Shown piece by piece: positions 9,224 to 17,365 of a stretch of DNA of 64,000 nt. The notes beneath the pieces are model-generated. The model was not told where the DNA came from. It was given only the letters and a program-made list of their open reading frames with translations, and searched no databases. Position 1 is the stretch's first letter. Each line of letters begins with the position of its first letter. The DNA is from Alsobacter soli (GTDB lineage: Bacteria > Pseudomonadota > Alphaproteobacteria > Rhizobiales > Beijerinckiaceae): assembly GCF_003004785.1 (NCBI RefSeq), contig NZ_PVZS01000003.1:1-64000 (forward strand). Reading direction: 5' to 3'. Position numbers and translations under genes: made by a program.

Positions 9224-9670
9224 GTGCGACGGATGGCGTTCTCGCACGCTCAAGGGGACTGGGGCCCAATGGCGACAGCGCAGCCGCGGCTGGACAACCA
9301 TCGCATTCTGGTGGTCGAGGACGAGCGCCTGGTCGCGCTCGACCTCGCGAGCGCGCTGGAGAACCTCGGCGCCAAGGTGATCGGCCCTGCGCGCGACATC
9401 AGCGGCGCCCGGGCCCTGCTCGAACGCGATCCCGGCCCCATCTCGATGGCCATCCTGGACATCAACCTCGCGGGCGAACTCGTCTTCCCCTTCGCGGAAG
9501 AGTTGCGGGCGCGCCAGACCCCTTTCCTGTTCGCCAGCGGCTACGCCAACCCGACTTTGCCGGACCGCTACGCCTCCGTGCCCATCTGGGGCAAGCCGCT
9601 GGACACGGACGCCTTCGCCCAGGCGCTGGCCGGCATGCTCGCCCGCAAGGCGGCCCGCCGTTCGCTCTAG
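9224..9670 (+). CDS. Single-domain response regulator
   Basis: Receiver-only protein of about 148 residues. After a short basic leader the receiver fold begins RILVVEDERLVALDLA (acidic ED pair), with the phospho-acceptor aspartate in AILDINL, a switch residue near FLFASGY and the conserved lysine in IWGKPLD. There is no output domain, so it would act by protein contact or as a phosphate sink, as CheY-like proteins do. No kinase gene is adjacent. The GTG start at 9224 is preceded by GAGGAAAC; ATG at 9233 and ATG at 9269 are in-frame alternatives. Confidence 0.85.
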   Translation: MRRMAFSHAQGDWGPMATAQPRLDNHRILVVEDERLVALDLASALENLGAKVIGPARDISGARALLERDPGPISMAILDINLAGELVFPFAEELRARQTPFLFASGYANPTLPDRYASVPIWGKPLDTDAFAQALAGMLARKAARRSL

Positions 9671-9812
9671 ACCGGACTGCAACCGAAAGGATGACGGGCG
9701 GATTATTCGATTGGCCTGTGTCCGCGGGGGCTGAATGCCCTCAAACTACGGGCCGCCACCCGAGTGGGGCGTCTCCCGCCCCTGTCCGATTGTCCTGCGA
9801 CCTGAGGTTCGA

Positions 9813-10229
9813 ATGGCTCTCCTCTCGCTTCGGCGCGCCCAGCCCAGCCCCGTGACGCGTCTGTCCGAAGACCTGGACCGAATCATCGACCTCATCCAGA
9901 CGAACACGCCTCCGGAGCGACGTCCCCGGATGGAGACGCTGACGACCGCCGTCGCCGCCCTCAACGCCCTCATGTGCAAGGGCGCGACGCACCGGTTCTC
10001 GGGCATCCAGTACGACGAGCTGAGGGTCGCGGTGGCCGACTACCTGGAGCGCTCCGCCTTCGGGGTGCTCGTCGAGCGCCTGAGCGGCCTGCCTATTACG
10101 CTGAGCCTGGTGACGGCCGCCGCGAAGGACTGCCAGCTGTCGTCAGAGGGCCAGGAGGCCGCCGCGGCCGAGCTGCGGCAGCGCGCGGAGGCCATCATCC
10201 ATCGGCTGAACCGCTGCGTCCTGGCCTGA
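9813..10229 (+). CDS. Unknown cytoplasmic protein, 138 residues
   Basis: No family was recognised. The protein is mostly helical and charged, with no signal peptide or membrane segment. It contains a segment (RLSEDLDRIIDLIQTNTPPE) followed by MCKGATHRF and a C-terminal helix rich in alanine and arginine. ATG at 9813 was chosen because GAGG lies five bases upstream; an in-frame ATG at 9735 would add 26 residues without a ribosome site. It lies in the same orientation as the response regulator, 142 bases downstream, and might be co-transcribed with it. Confidence 0.55.
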   Translation: MALLSLRRAQPSPVTRLSEDLDRIIDLIQTNTPPERRPRMETLTTAVAALNALMCKGATHRFSGIQYDELRVAVADYLERSAFGVLVERLSGLPITLSLVTAAAKDCQLSSEGQEAAAAELRQRAEAIIHRLNRCVLA

Positions 10230-10380
10230 TCCAAGCCCGCAACCCGGCTCCACAGGACACGTCATCCGCATTCTGTCGAATGCGCAAATGTCAATTGAAA
10301 CCGCGCCGCCGATGGTGTCCGTCTACGACCCGGCGAGCGCAAGCCGCCGAGCCGGCGCGGAGGTCGGGGGGCCTTCGCGT

Positions 10381-10413
10381 GGCGGCGTGATGTCGAGGGG
10401 GCATCACGCCGCC
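10381..10413. terminator. Strong hairpin between converging genes
   Basis: A perfect 12-bp inverted repeat, GGCGGCGTGATG and its complement CATCACGCCGCC, flanks a 9-base loop. It lies between the end of the plus-strand unknown gene and the end of ftrD on the minus strand, where a bidirectional terminator is expected. No T-run follows on either strand. Confidence 0.6.
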
Positions 10414-10447
10414 CGGCTACCCGGAAGGGCGCCCTCGGCTGCCCGAT

Positions 10448-11881
10448 TCACACGCTCCAGAACAGCGAGCCCCAGCTGACCGCCCCGACCGTGACGGCCA
10501 CGCCCACCGCCGCCACGCCGGCGAAGCGTCGAGCCGCTCCGACGGGCTGCAGCCGGGCGATGCCCCAGGCGAGCGTCAGAGACCACAGGCTGGCGCCCGC
10601 CAGGAGGGCCGCCCGCAGCGGGCCGACGAAGCCAAGCTCGAAGCCGTCCGCCCGCAGAATCGTGACCGTGAGGGCCGAAAGGCCCAGGAAGACGCCGCAC
10701 CCGGCGATGGGGATCAGCGCCTGGGCGAGATGGTGGAAGCGCCGGGCCGACCAGCCGCCCAGCATGCGGGTCGCGAGCGCCAGCGCGCCGAACGCGCCGG
10801 CTGCGACCAGCGCGGCCGTCCCCAGGATGAAGCCGATCAGCACCGCGCCGTCGAGCACAGTCATGACGTCGTTCTGGTCCGGCGCGTTTGTTAGGATCCA
10901 CCACGGCATGGTGGCCTCCAGCGGCCACATCCAGCCCCAGCCGATCAGCTGCTCGGCCAGCGCCTGCTTGATCTGGACGAACACCGCGCTGGACGCCCAA
11001 TGGAACGCGCCGGAGGCGATGCCCATCAGGCCGACCACGATCAGCACGGTCTCCCACGGCTTCGCCTCGAGGCCCGCCACGTGGATGATCTCGTGCATGG
11101 GCGACCGACGTGAGAGCGTGATCGCGCCCTTGTAGCTGCTGCAGCGGCCGCACATGTGGCAGCCGCTTGCGCCCTTCATGGTCTTGATCGGGACCAGGGG
11201 GGCGCAGTTGACGACCGGCTGCGCCCCCGGGTTCTTGGGCCAGGCGTTCCAGGCCGCCGTGTCCACGCGGAAATGCACGGGGGCCAGCTTGGCGAGCAGG
11301 CTGAACACGCCGTTCACGGGGCAGAGATAACGGCACCACACGCGCTTGCCGCGCCCATAGAGAGCGCCGACCGCGACGGCCGCCAGCGTGGAGCCGCCGA
11401 GCACCAGCAGCGCCGGCAGGGCGTACTGGTAGACGCTCACCATCTGCCCGTAGATCGTGGTGCACGCGAAGGCGACGAAGGGCCAGCCCTTCCAGCTGAT
11501 CCAGCGCGGAACGGCGAGGCCCCGCCCATGGCGGCTCACGGTCTCCGACAGGGACCCCTCCGGGCACAGCACGCCGCACCACAGCCTGCCGACCAGAACC
11601 ATGCTGAGCAGCACGAAGGGCCACCAGACGCCCCAGAACACGAACTGGGCGAACAGGACGAGGTTGGTCCAGATATGGGCCGTGCGGTCCGGCAGCGGCA
11701 GCGCCGCCGGGACGACCAGAAGGAACAGGTAGATTCCGACGACGCCCCACTGGGCGGCCCGGATCGCCTTCTGGCGGCGCATCAGCCAGTCGCCGACGCT
11801 CGCGAGCGCCCGGTCGACCGGCTTCGGCTCAGCCTTGTTCAGGCTGCCTTGCGGACGGGCCGGGAGAACGAGAGCAACCAT
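10448..11881 (-). CDS. ftrD: FtrD-type polyferredoxin, ferrous iron uptake membrane subunit
   Basis: Membrane protein of up to 477 residues, with NapH/CcoG-like iron-sulfur sites. Cysteine clusters visible: CGVLCPEG, CRYLCPVNG and GCHMCGRCSSYKG; several transmembrane segments precede and follow them. In the Brucella and Bordetella FtrABCD systems FtrD is proposed to accept or recycle electrons from the oxidation of Fe(II) before passage through FtrC. It is the last gene of the operon and overlaps the end of ftrC by 43 bases from ATG 11881. A shorter CTG-initiated start at 11842, overlapping the ftrC stop, is also possible since the first 13 residues look unconserved. Confidence 0.88.
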   Translation of the reverse strand: MVALVLPARPQGSLNKAEPKPVDRALASVGDWLMRRQKAIRAAQWGVVGIYLFLLVVPAALPLPDRTAHIWTNLVLFAQFVFWGVWWPFVLLSMVLVGRLWCGVLCPEGSLSETVSRHGRGLAVPRWISWKGWPFVAFACTTIYGQMVSVYQYALPALLVLGGSTLAAVAVGALYGRGKRVWCRYLCPVNGVFSLLAKLAPVHFRVDTAAWNAWPKNPGAQPVVNCAPLVPIKTMKGASGCHMCGRCSSYKGAITLSRRSPMHEIIHVAGLEAKPWETVLIVVGLMGIASGAFHWASSAVFVQIKQALAEQLIGWGWMWPLEATMPWWILTNAPDQNDVMTVLDGAVLIGFILGTAALVAAGAFGALALATRMLGGWSARRFHHLAQALIPIAGCGVFLGLSALTVTILRADGFELGFVGPLRAALLAGASLWSLTLAWGIARLQPVGAARRFAGVAAVGVAVTVGAVSWGSLFWSV

Positions 11882-12696
11882 AGAACCAGGATCCAGTACG
11901 CCGCGTAGGTCAGGACTTCGAGCAGGGCCGGACGGGCCCGGTACCCCGTGAGGGCGGAGATGAGGCCGCCAATGGGCCCGCCGTCGGAGAGCAGCGCAGA
12001 GCTGTCCCAGACCTTGGCCGTGAGATGGCCCACGGCGTCAGGCAGCACGCCGAGATCGGCGAGGTTGTCCACGCCCGTCAGCACCAGCGAGGCGGCCAGG
12101 AACAGGAGCATGATCTCCGTCGCCCGGAAGAACACGCGCCACGACACGAACCTGCCGCCCACCTGCAGCGCCCAGTAGCTCGCGATCGCCGCGGCGAAAC
12201 CCGCCGAGATGGCGAGCGCGTCGGCGGCGAAGCTGGCGCCCGCTCCCGAGACCAGCGTCCCGTAGAGGAAGACCGCCGTTTCGCTTCCCTCGCGCGCCAC
12301 CGCGATGAGGGCCAGCACGAAGACGCCCCACCAGCTCGAGCGCTCGGCCGCGGCGCCCAGCGCGTTCTCCAGGTTCCGCTTCAGGTCGCGCCCGTGCTTT
12401 CGCATCCAGAACACCATCTGGACGATCAGCGCGGCCGCGATCAGCACCGTGGCGGTCTGGTACGCCTGCTGGGCTTCCTCGGGCAGCGCGTCGCCGAACA
12501 CGATCAGCAGGGCCGCGAAGGCCACCGCGAAGGCGAGGCCCGCGGCCACGCCCGACCACAGGAAACGGCGCGCCCGAAGGAACGTCAGCGGATCGGTCTG
12601 CCGCTGGAGCCAGGCGTTGAGGATGCCCACCACGAGCAGGGCCTCGACGCTCTCGCGCCAGATGATGAAGACGATGTTTCCGAGCTGCGCTGTCAT
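11839..12696 (-). CDS. ftrC: FtrC, FTR1-family high-affinity iron permease
   Basis: Inner-membrane iron permease, 285 residues with about seven transmembrane segments. The two REXXE iron-binding motifs of the FTR1 family are present: RESVE near the N-terminus and REGSE in the middle. It carries ferric iron produced from Fe(II) by the periplasmic partners FtrA and FtrB. The start at ATG 12696 was placed at MTAQLGNIVF, directly before the first motif; the longer frame to 12768 overlaps the ftrB stop region and looks unlike the family. Confidence 0.92.
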   Translation of the reverse strand: MTAQLGNIVFIIWRESVEALLVVGILNAWLQRQTDPLTFLRARRFLWSGVAAGLAFAVAFAALLIVFGDALPEEAQQAYQTATVLIAAALIVQMVFWMRKHGRDLKRNLENALGAAAERSSWWGVFVLALIAVAREGSETAVFLYGTLVSGAGASFAADALAISAGFAAAIASYWALQVGGRFVSWRVFFRATEIMLLFLAASLVLTGVDNLADLGVLPDAVGHLTAKVWDSSALLSDGGPIGGLISALTGYRARPALLEVLTYAAYWILVLWLLSFSRPVRKAA

Positions 12697-12721
12697 GGGC
12701 GTCGTCTGCTTGGGCGTGGCT

Positions 12722-13069
12722 TTACTTGGCCACCAGGACGGCGGGAGGCGCGTCCGGGTGGAAATCATCGAAGAAGTCGTACTGGCCGGGATCCAGCGTC
12801 CGGATCACCAGGGTCGAGTTGGACCCCGGCGCAAGCACCTTCTCCTTGCGGAGCTCCTTGCTTTCGAACTCCGCCGGGGTCTTGCCTACGTTGAACAGGT
12901 CGAGCTTGATGCGCTTGCCGGCCGGCACCTCGAGCCGCTGCGGCGAAACCTTTCCGTCGTTGAACTCGATGCGGAAGGTCGGGTCATCCTCGGCCCGCGC
13001 CGGCGCCGCGAACGCCGAGAGGGCCAGGGCGACGGCCAGGGGGGCGGCGAAGAGCAGGCCAGCGCGCAT
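12722..13069 (-). CDS. ftrB: FtrB, periplasmic cupredoxin-like protein
   Basis: 115-residue exported protein. A signal peptide (MRAGLLFAAPLAVALALSAF, cleavage after APARA) is followed by a cupredoxin_1-type beta-sandwich with EFESKELRKEKV and FFDDFHPDAP, the pattern seen in FtrB and EfeO N-terminal domains. In the Ftr system it is proposed to oxidise Fe(II) or to bind copper. ATG 13069 shares its A with the TGA of ftrA (TGATG), showing translational coupling. Confidence 0.88.
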   Translation of the reverse strand: MRAGLLFAAPLAVALALSAFAAPARAEDDPTFRIEFNDGKVSPQRLEVPAGKRIKLDLFNVGKTPAEFESKELRKEKVLAPGSNSTLVIRTLDPGQYDFFDDFHPDAPPAVLVAK

Positions 13070-13614
13070 CAGTAGGCGCCCTTCTTTCCGACGCCGGCGA
13101 AGACGAAGTCGTACTCGACGGTGAAAGGCTTGAACCACGCGCCCACGCCCGTCTCCTTGTCGACGTGCCGGCCGAAATGGGCGTGCGCGGCCGGGCCCTC
13201 GCCGGGCGGCGAGATCGTGAGCTTCAGCTTGTACTTGCCCGGGCCCTTCAGCTTGACGTTGTCGCCGTAGTGCGGGCCGTCATTGGCGACCATGGGCATG
13301 AAGTCGCCAGAGATGGGCTGGGCGTCCCCGTCCTTGGTCAGCTCGTAGTGGACGCCAAGCGAGGGCACCCAGTCGCCCTGGGCGAAGCCGTTCTTGTTGT
13401 CCTTGCCAGCCTTGATGTCGGCCTCCAGATGGACATCGGAGTCCTTGGCGTCCCGCATCATGCCGGCGGGCTCCATCTCGATCGGCTGCAGGTACACCGC
13501 GCCGATCTCCATCCCGGCCTGCGACTGCGGCTTGCCGATCGGATATTCCTTGGCCTGGGCGGTCCCGAGCGCGAAGGCCGAGAGCCCGACCGCCAATCCA
13601 ACTGCAACCCGCAT
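13069..13614 (-). CDS. ftrA: FtrA, P19/Tp34-family periplasmic iron-binding protein
   Basis: 181-residue exported protein of the P19/Tp34 family (also called FetP or UPF0423). Signal peptide MRVAVGLAVGLSAFALGTAQ, then EYPIGKPQSQAGMEIGAVYLQ and a fold with metal ligands in METGIGA/MEIGAVY, DVHLEADI, MPMVANDGPHYG and AHFGRHVDKETG. P19 proteins bind Fe and Cu and hand iron to FTR1 permeases. ATG 13614 has GGAG about 7 bases upstream; a longer frame to 13656 lacks this. First gene of ftrABCD. Confidence 0.92.
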   Translation of the reverse strand: MRVAVGLAVGLSAFALGTAQAKEYPIGKPQSQAGMEIGAVYLQPIEMEPAGMMRDAKDSDVHLEADIKAGKDNKNGFAQGDWVPSLGVHYELTKDGDAQPISGDFMPMVANDGPHYGDNVKLKGPGKYKLKLTISPPGEGPAAHAHFGRHVDKETGVGAWFKPFTVEYDFVFAGVGKKGAY

Positions 13615-13653
13615 CACCAGCTCCGCTACGTCCGCCCCGAAGGCATTGCGGTC

Positions 13654-13682
13654 CAATTACGAAGACACCCACCCTGCGTCAA
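13654..13682 (-). promoter_or_regulatory. Sigma-70-type promoter of ftrABCD
   Basis: On the minus strand TTGACG (13677-13682) is separated by 17 bases from TAATTG (13654-13659), a good housekeeping-type -35/-10 pair. Transcription would start near 13647 and give a leader of about 33 bases to the ftrA ATG. The surrounding stretch 13680-13740 is clearly AT-richer than the rest of the window, as expected for a regulated promoter. Confidence 0.55.
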
Positions 13683-13708
13683 CAAGTAAATCTCTTTTTA
13701 AAAACGTT

Positions 13709-13725
13709 CCAAACTAGCAGTTTTG
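13709..13725. promoter_or_regulatory. Palindrome upstream of the ftr promoter
   Basis: CCAAACT-AGC-AGTTTTG is an inverted repeat with 6 of 7 arm positions matching and a perfect 5-3-5 core (AAACT-AGC-AGTTT). It sits just upstream of the -35 element of the ftrABCD promoter, in AT-rich DNA. A metal- or acid-responsive regulator site is plausible. It does not clearly match the Irr or RirA consensus. Confidence 0.4.
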
Positions 13726-13754
13726 AGACATTCTGAAGTAGAGCGGATCATGTT

Positions 13755-13771
13755 CCGGATAAAAGATCCGG
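13755..13771. repeat. Short inverted repeat in the ftrA/EamA intergenic region
   Basis: CCGGAT-AAAAG-ATCCGG is a perfect 6-5-6 inverted repeat within GGATCATGTTCCGGATAAAA. It resembles dispersed palindromes of Hyphomicrobiales genomes and could equally be an operator for the downstream EamA gene. The remainder of the 13615-13927 gap is explained by the ftr promoter region and shows no gene. Confidence 0.35.
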
Positions 13772-13927
13772 TTGGATACGTAGGCCACCCGGCCTCATCG
13801 GCCCCGTTCCGCAAGACGGACCGCGCGTCCTCGCCGCGTCCGGCCAAGACGCGATCAAGAAAAGCGATGGCAGTGATCAGCAGGTCTGCTTTGTGCCGGT
13901 CCGTCCTGCTCTGTATGGTTCGCCGCC

Positions 13928-14869
13928 ATGACAGCCGCGACTCCCCCGCTTTCCTCGTCCATCCCATCCCAAGCCCAGGCGCGCGCCCGTCCCGGCCTGA
14001 GCGGGGCCGATCTGGGCCTCTACGCCATCGTGGTCTTCGCCTGGTCGACCAGCTGGATCGCCCTCAAATGGCAGCTGGGCGTGGTGGCCCCGGAAGTCTC
14101 CATCGTGTGGCGTTTCGCGGTGGCGAGCGCGATCATGTTCGCCTGGGCGGCGGCGTCAGGAGCCCGCCTGGCCTATCCGCTTGCGGCCCATGCCCGCTTC
14201 GCGCTGCTCGGACTGTTGATCTTCGGCTGCAATTTCCTCTGCTTCTACTACGGTGGTTTATCGACCCCGTCCGGGTTGCTGGCCGTGGTCTTCTCCACGG
14301 CCTCCCTGTTCAATCTTCTGCTGGCCTGGCCGCTGCTCGGGCAACGGATCGAGCCGCGGGTCGCCGCGGGGGCCGCGCTCGGGCTCGGCGGGGTGCTCCT
14401 GATGTTCGCGCCCCGCCTGTTCGGCGCCGCCTTCGACGCCTCGGCCGCGCTCGGCTTCAGCTTCTGCGTGCTCGGAACCCTGCTGTTCTGCAGCGGCAAC
14501 ATGCTTTCCACCGCGATCCAGCGCAGCGGGATCGGCGTCATCCCGGCGGCCGCCTGGGGCATGCTGTATGGCGCGGTCGCGCTCGCCCTGTTTGCGGCGG
14601 CGCGCGGCGACGCCTTCGCGATCGAGGCCACCCCCCGCTACCTGGCCGGCCTGTTCTGGCTGGCCGTCGTCTCGTCCGTGGCCGCCTTCGCCGCCTACCT
14701 GACGCTGCTGGGGCGCATCGGCGCGGCCCGGGCGGGTTACTCGACCGTGATGTTCCCGGTCTTCGCCCTGCTGATCTCGACGGCGCTGGAGGGCTACCAG
14801 TGGACGTGGCCAGCCATCCTCGGCCTTGTCCTGGCCCTGGCCGGGAACCTGCTCGTCCTGCGCCGCTGA
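13928..14869 (+). CDS. EamA/DMT-family transporter
   Basis: Inner-membrane transporter of 313 residues with about ten hydrophobic segments arranged as two EamA repeats; the first begins LYAIVVFAWSTSWIALKW and the second near ALGFSFCVLGTLLFCSGN. DMT proteins export or import metabolites such as amino acids or nucleosides; the substrate cannot be told. The sequence ends VLALAGNLLVLRR, typical for the family. ATG 13928 has no strong ribosome site but is the first methionine before the membrane domain. It is monocistronic and divergent from ftrABCD. Confidence 0.85.
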   Translation: MTAATPPLSSSIPSQAQARARPGLSGADLGLYAIVVFAWSTSWIALKWQLGVVAPEVSIVWRFAVASAIMFAWAAASGARLAYPLAAHARFALLGLLIFGCNFLCFYYGGLSTPSGLLAVVFSTASLFNLLLAWPLLGQRIEPRVAAGAALGLGGVLLMFAPRLFGAAFDASAALGFSFCVLGTLLFCSGNMLSTAIQRSGIGVIPAAAWGMLYGAVALALFAAARGDAFAIEATPRYLAGLFWLAVVSSVAAFAAYLTLLGRIGAARAGYSTVMFPVFALLISTALEGYQWTWPAILGLVLALAGNLLVLRR

Positions 14870-15290
14870 CCGCAGGCGAGCCCAGCCGCGTGATCCCGAG
14901 CGCTCGCGGCGCGTTTCCTCGCCGAAGGCCAGCGCGCGCGTTCGAAGCTTGGCGGCGGTGACGTGCGCGCCAGGGCGCGCCGATTCGGGATGGCGCACTG
15001 CCGCTTGGCCATGGGGGGCTTGAACCTGGCTCCTGATGGGACCCTGCCCCTGAGCGGGGCCAGTGCTTTGGAATCTTGCTTACCGGACAATTCCTCGCGC
15101 GGCGCCATGGCCCATTGCGGGCTATTCGATGCAGGATCGGACCGAAGCACAGGGCGAACGCGCCACAAGGCGCCTGGGGAGCTCTCGATCCGGCCCAAAT
15201 CGGCCCACAAAGGGGGTTGCAAACCCCCCTCCCCTCCGCTATTCACACCCCCGCTTCGACGCCGCGCCCGCGGCCTTCGCAGAAGCCCGT
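14870..15290. other. Intergenic region upstream of tRNA-Gln, no gene recognised
   Basis: 421 bases without a convincing gene. It contains a perfect hairpin GGGGGTT-GCA-AACCCCC at 15212-15228, about 60 bases before the tRNA. Several short open frames cross it in all directions; none has a ribosome site or recognisable composition. It should hold the tRNA promoter, but no clear -35/-10 pair was identified. Confidence 0.4.
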
Positions 15291-15364
15291 TGGGGGATAG
15301 TTCAACGGTAGAACAGCGGACTCTGACTCCGTTAATCTTGGTTCGAATCCAGGTCCCCCAGCCA
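15291..15364 (+). tRNA. tRNA-Gln (anticodon CUG)
   Basis: Complete cloverleaf of 71 bases plus encoded CCA. Acceptor arms TGGGGGA and TCCCCCA pair perfectly; the D stem is GTTC/GAAC; the anticodon stem GCGGA/TCCGT encloses loop CTCTGAC with anticodon CTG, reading CAG glutamine codons; the T arm has the TTCGAAT loop. The discriminator is G, followed by CCA at 15362-15364. No integrase or duplicated 3' end is near, so it is not an occupied attachment site in this window. The following gap to 15602 holds no gene. Confidence 0.97.
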
Positions 15365-15602
15365 ACTTCCGGCGTCTGCCCATGAGCGCAGACAGGCGAC
15401 AGACAACCAGCATATGACGCCGAGATAGCGAGCGGCGCGCCATTGTCGCCGCCGCGACGCGAAGAAGGGGGCGACGCTGATCGCCTGAATCCGCAGGCCG
15501 TCGTTCCGGGAAACGCCATGCCCAACATGAGGCTGAGCGACGCTTACGCCCGTGACAACGCCGCGTACCTCGCCACCCTGCGATGACGGCGCAGCGCCTG
15601 GA

Positions 15603-17213
15603 TCAACCGGCGGCGCCGCCACGGCGCAGGCCCAGCGATCCCGGATTCATGAGATCGTTTGGGTCGACCGCCCGCTTGAGCGCCTGCAGCAGCGCCAGGG
15701 TTTCCGGCTTCAGAACGCTCGCGAACGGATAATCCCGGGCCACCTGCCAGCTGACGCCTCCGAGGCTGACGTAGAGGTCCTGGGTGGCGCGGCGGAGTTG
15801 CGCCACCGCCGCCCGGGCCTCCTCGTTGGCGGGGCGGTCCAGCCAGGGCTTGACCACCTCATGGCCGACGCTGGCCGCGTGAAGCGGGGTGATCTCGTCG
15901 CGCCAGTAGAAGGCCGGCTCCAGGAAGAACTCCGCCCCGACCGTCATGCTCATGACCGAATAGACGATGCCGTGCCGCTCCATGATGGGCCGCTGCTCGG
16001 CGAAGAAGCGCTCGTTCGCGTCCACGACGCGCTGCGCCTCGCCCAGCGGGAACACGGCGTGGATCGGGACCCAGCGCTCGCCATTCAGCCCCAACATGCC
16101 CCGGACGGGGCCGAAGGGCTTGGCGCGCATCACCATCGGCACGCTGTTCTGGATCTCTACGCCATGGCGCCGCCCGATGGCGGAGAGCGTCGCCAGTCCC
16201 TTGCGCAACTGAGCCTCGTCGGTCGCCTCGGTGACGATGTGGAGGGTGTAGGCGTGCGCCTTGAGGAAGTTCGCCCCCGCTGCCGCCACCCCGGCCGCGG
16301 ACTTGACGCCCTCGAGGAGCGACTTCCCCGAGCTCGCCACTGCGCCCAGGGCCTTCAGGCCGTCGGATATCCGGTTGACGCTGGCGGAGTGCTCCGCCTT
16401 GGTGCGGTCGATCCCGAAGCCCTCGGCCACGAGCCTCGTGCGCGCCATCTCGACCTGGGCGGCCGCCATCGCCTGCATGGATCCGAAGCCGAAGGACAGG
16501 TAGCCCGCCTCGGCGGGCCGCGGCCACAGGCGCAGGGTGGCGGCGACCTTCACGCCGAATGCGCCGTTGTCGCCGAGGAAAAGCCCGGTGAGGTCAGGCC
16601 CACCCTCCCGCGTGAAGGGCTTGGCGCCCGTGCGCCCGCCGGACCCGGTGGTGACCAGCGTCCCATCCGCCAGGACCACGGTGACCCCGAGCACCGAATC
16701 CGCGACCGTGCCGCTGAGGGCCGAGCCGAAGAAGGCGCTGTTCTGGGAGAGCGCCCCGCCGACGGTGGCGTTCACGCCCGAGAGCGGGCCCCAGTAGCCG
16801 GTCCGCAGGCCGGTGTCCGCCAGCGCGGCGTTCAGCTTCTCCCAGGTGCAGCCCGCCTCCACGGTCACGTAGAGGTCGTCGGCGTTCACCTCGACGACGC
16901 GGTCGAGCTTGCGAAGGTCGATCACGACCGAATCGGCCCGCTCCGGCAGGTAGCCCTTGGTGTAGGACATGCCGCCCCCGCGCGGCACCACGGAGAAACC
17001 CTGCTCCGTGGCGAGCCTGACGGCTGCGGCCGCCTCGGCCGCGGTCTGGGGCAGCGCCACCGCCAGCGGCGGGATCCCGGGCTGCCAGAAGATGTCGTTG
17101 GCGTAGTATTCCCGGGTCTTGGCGTCGGCGAGGACGCGGTCCTCTCCCAGGCCGCGGCGCAGCGCGTCCAGCGCCATGAGGTCGTCGGCGCGGATGTGAT
17201 CCGTGAGGGTCAT
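15603..17213 (-). CDS. FAD-binding oxidase/dehydrogenase (GlcD / D-lactate dehydrogenase-like)
   Basis: 536 residues. The FAD_binding_4 domain starts near residue 55 (FSVVPRGGGMSYTKGYLP) and contains the flavin-binding VEAGCTWEKLNAAL and GPLSGVNATVGGALSQN segments; a FAD-oxidase C-terminal domain ends ALKRAVDPNDLMNPGSLG, the signature of 2-hydroxyacid and related oxidases (GlcD, VAO superfamily). It likely oxidises a hydroxy or phenolic substrate. ATG 17213 has GAGGAACG upstream. It is divergent from the IclR gene, with a shared 150-base promoter region containing a 19-bp inverted repeat, so it is probably a target of that regulator. Confidence 0.88.
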   Translation of the reverse strand: MTLTDHIRADDLMALDALRRGLGEDRVLADAKTREYYANDIFWQPGIPPLAVALPQTAAEAAAAVRLATEQGFSVVPRGGGMSYTKGYLPERADSVVIDLRKLDRVVEVNADDLYVTVEAGCTWEKLNAALADTGLRTGYWGPLSGVNATVGGALSQNSAFFGSALSGTVADSVLGVTVVLADGTLVTTGSGGRTGAKPFTREGGPDLTGLFLGDNGAFGVKVAATLRLWPRPAEAGYLSFGFGSMQAMAAAQVEMARTRLVAEGFGIDRTKAEHSASVNRISDGLKALGAVASSGKSLLEGVKSAAGVAAAGANFLKAHAYTLHIVTEATDEAQLRKGLATLSAIGRRHGVEIQNSVPMVMRAKPFGPVRGMLGLNGERWVPIHAVFPLGEAQRVVDANERFFAEQRPIMERHGIVYSVMSMTVGAEFFLEPAFYWRDEITPLHAASVGHEVVKPWLDRPANEEARAAVAQLRRATQDLYVSLGGVSWQVARDYPFASVLKPETLALLQALKRAVDPNDLMNPGSLGLRRGGAAG

Positions 17214-17311
17214 GGGGCGTTCCTCGCTGGAGCCGGGATCTTGCGGACGGCGTCCTGTCCCTTCCCGGCGATCGAACCACCCGCCACGGCTGCGTGTCAA
17301 CTTTCGACTTC

Positions 17312-17330
17312 CGTTTCACGCTATGACATG
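17312..17330. promoter_or_regulatory. Predicted IclR-family operator, site 1
   Basis: The sequence CGTTTCACGCTATGACATG, read on the other strand as CATGTCA-TAGCG-TGAAACG, is an imperfect 7-5-7 inverted repeat. Closely related 19-mers occur at 18149-18167 and 28134-28152. This copy lies in the divergent promoter region between the FAD oxidase and the IclR regulator. A further CGTGTCA half site lies at 17293. Confidence 0.55.
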
Positions 17331-17365
17331 GCATGCTTCAAGCAACATCAATGCTGGAAAGGTCG

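Noticed and set aside
13698-13967. 89-residue minus-strand frame in the ftrA/EamA gap
   Set aside because: No ribosome site or recognisable fold, and it crosses the palindromes and the EamA start.
15291-15364. Integrated element at tRNA-Gln
   Set aside because: No integrase and no duplicated tRNA 3' end nearby.
15243-15443. Minus-strand frame over the tRNA
   Set aside because: It is the antisense of tRNA-Gln; peptides of this type (PGFEPRLTESESAVLPLNY) are a well-known annotation artefact.
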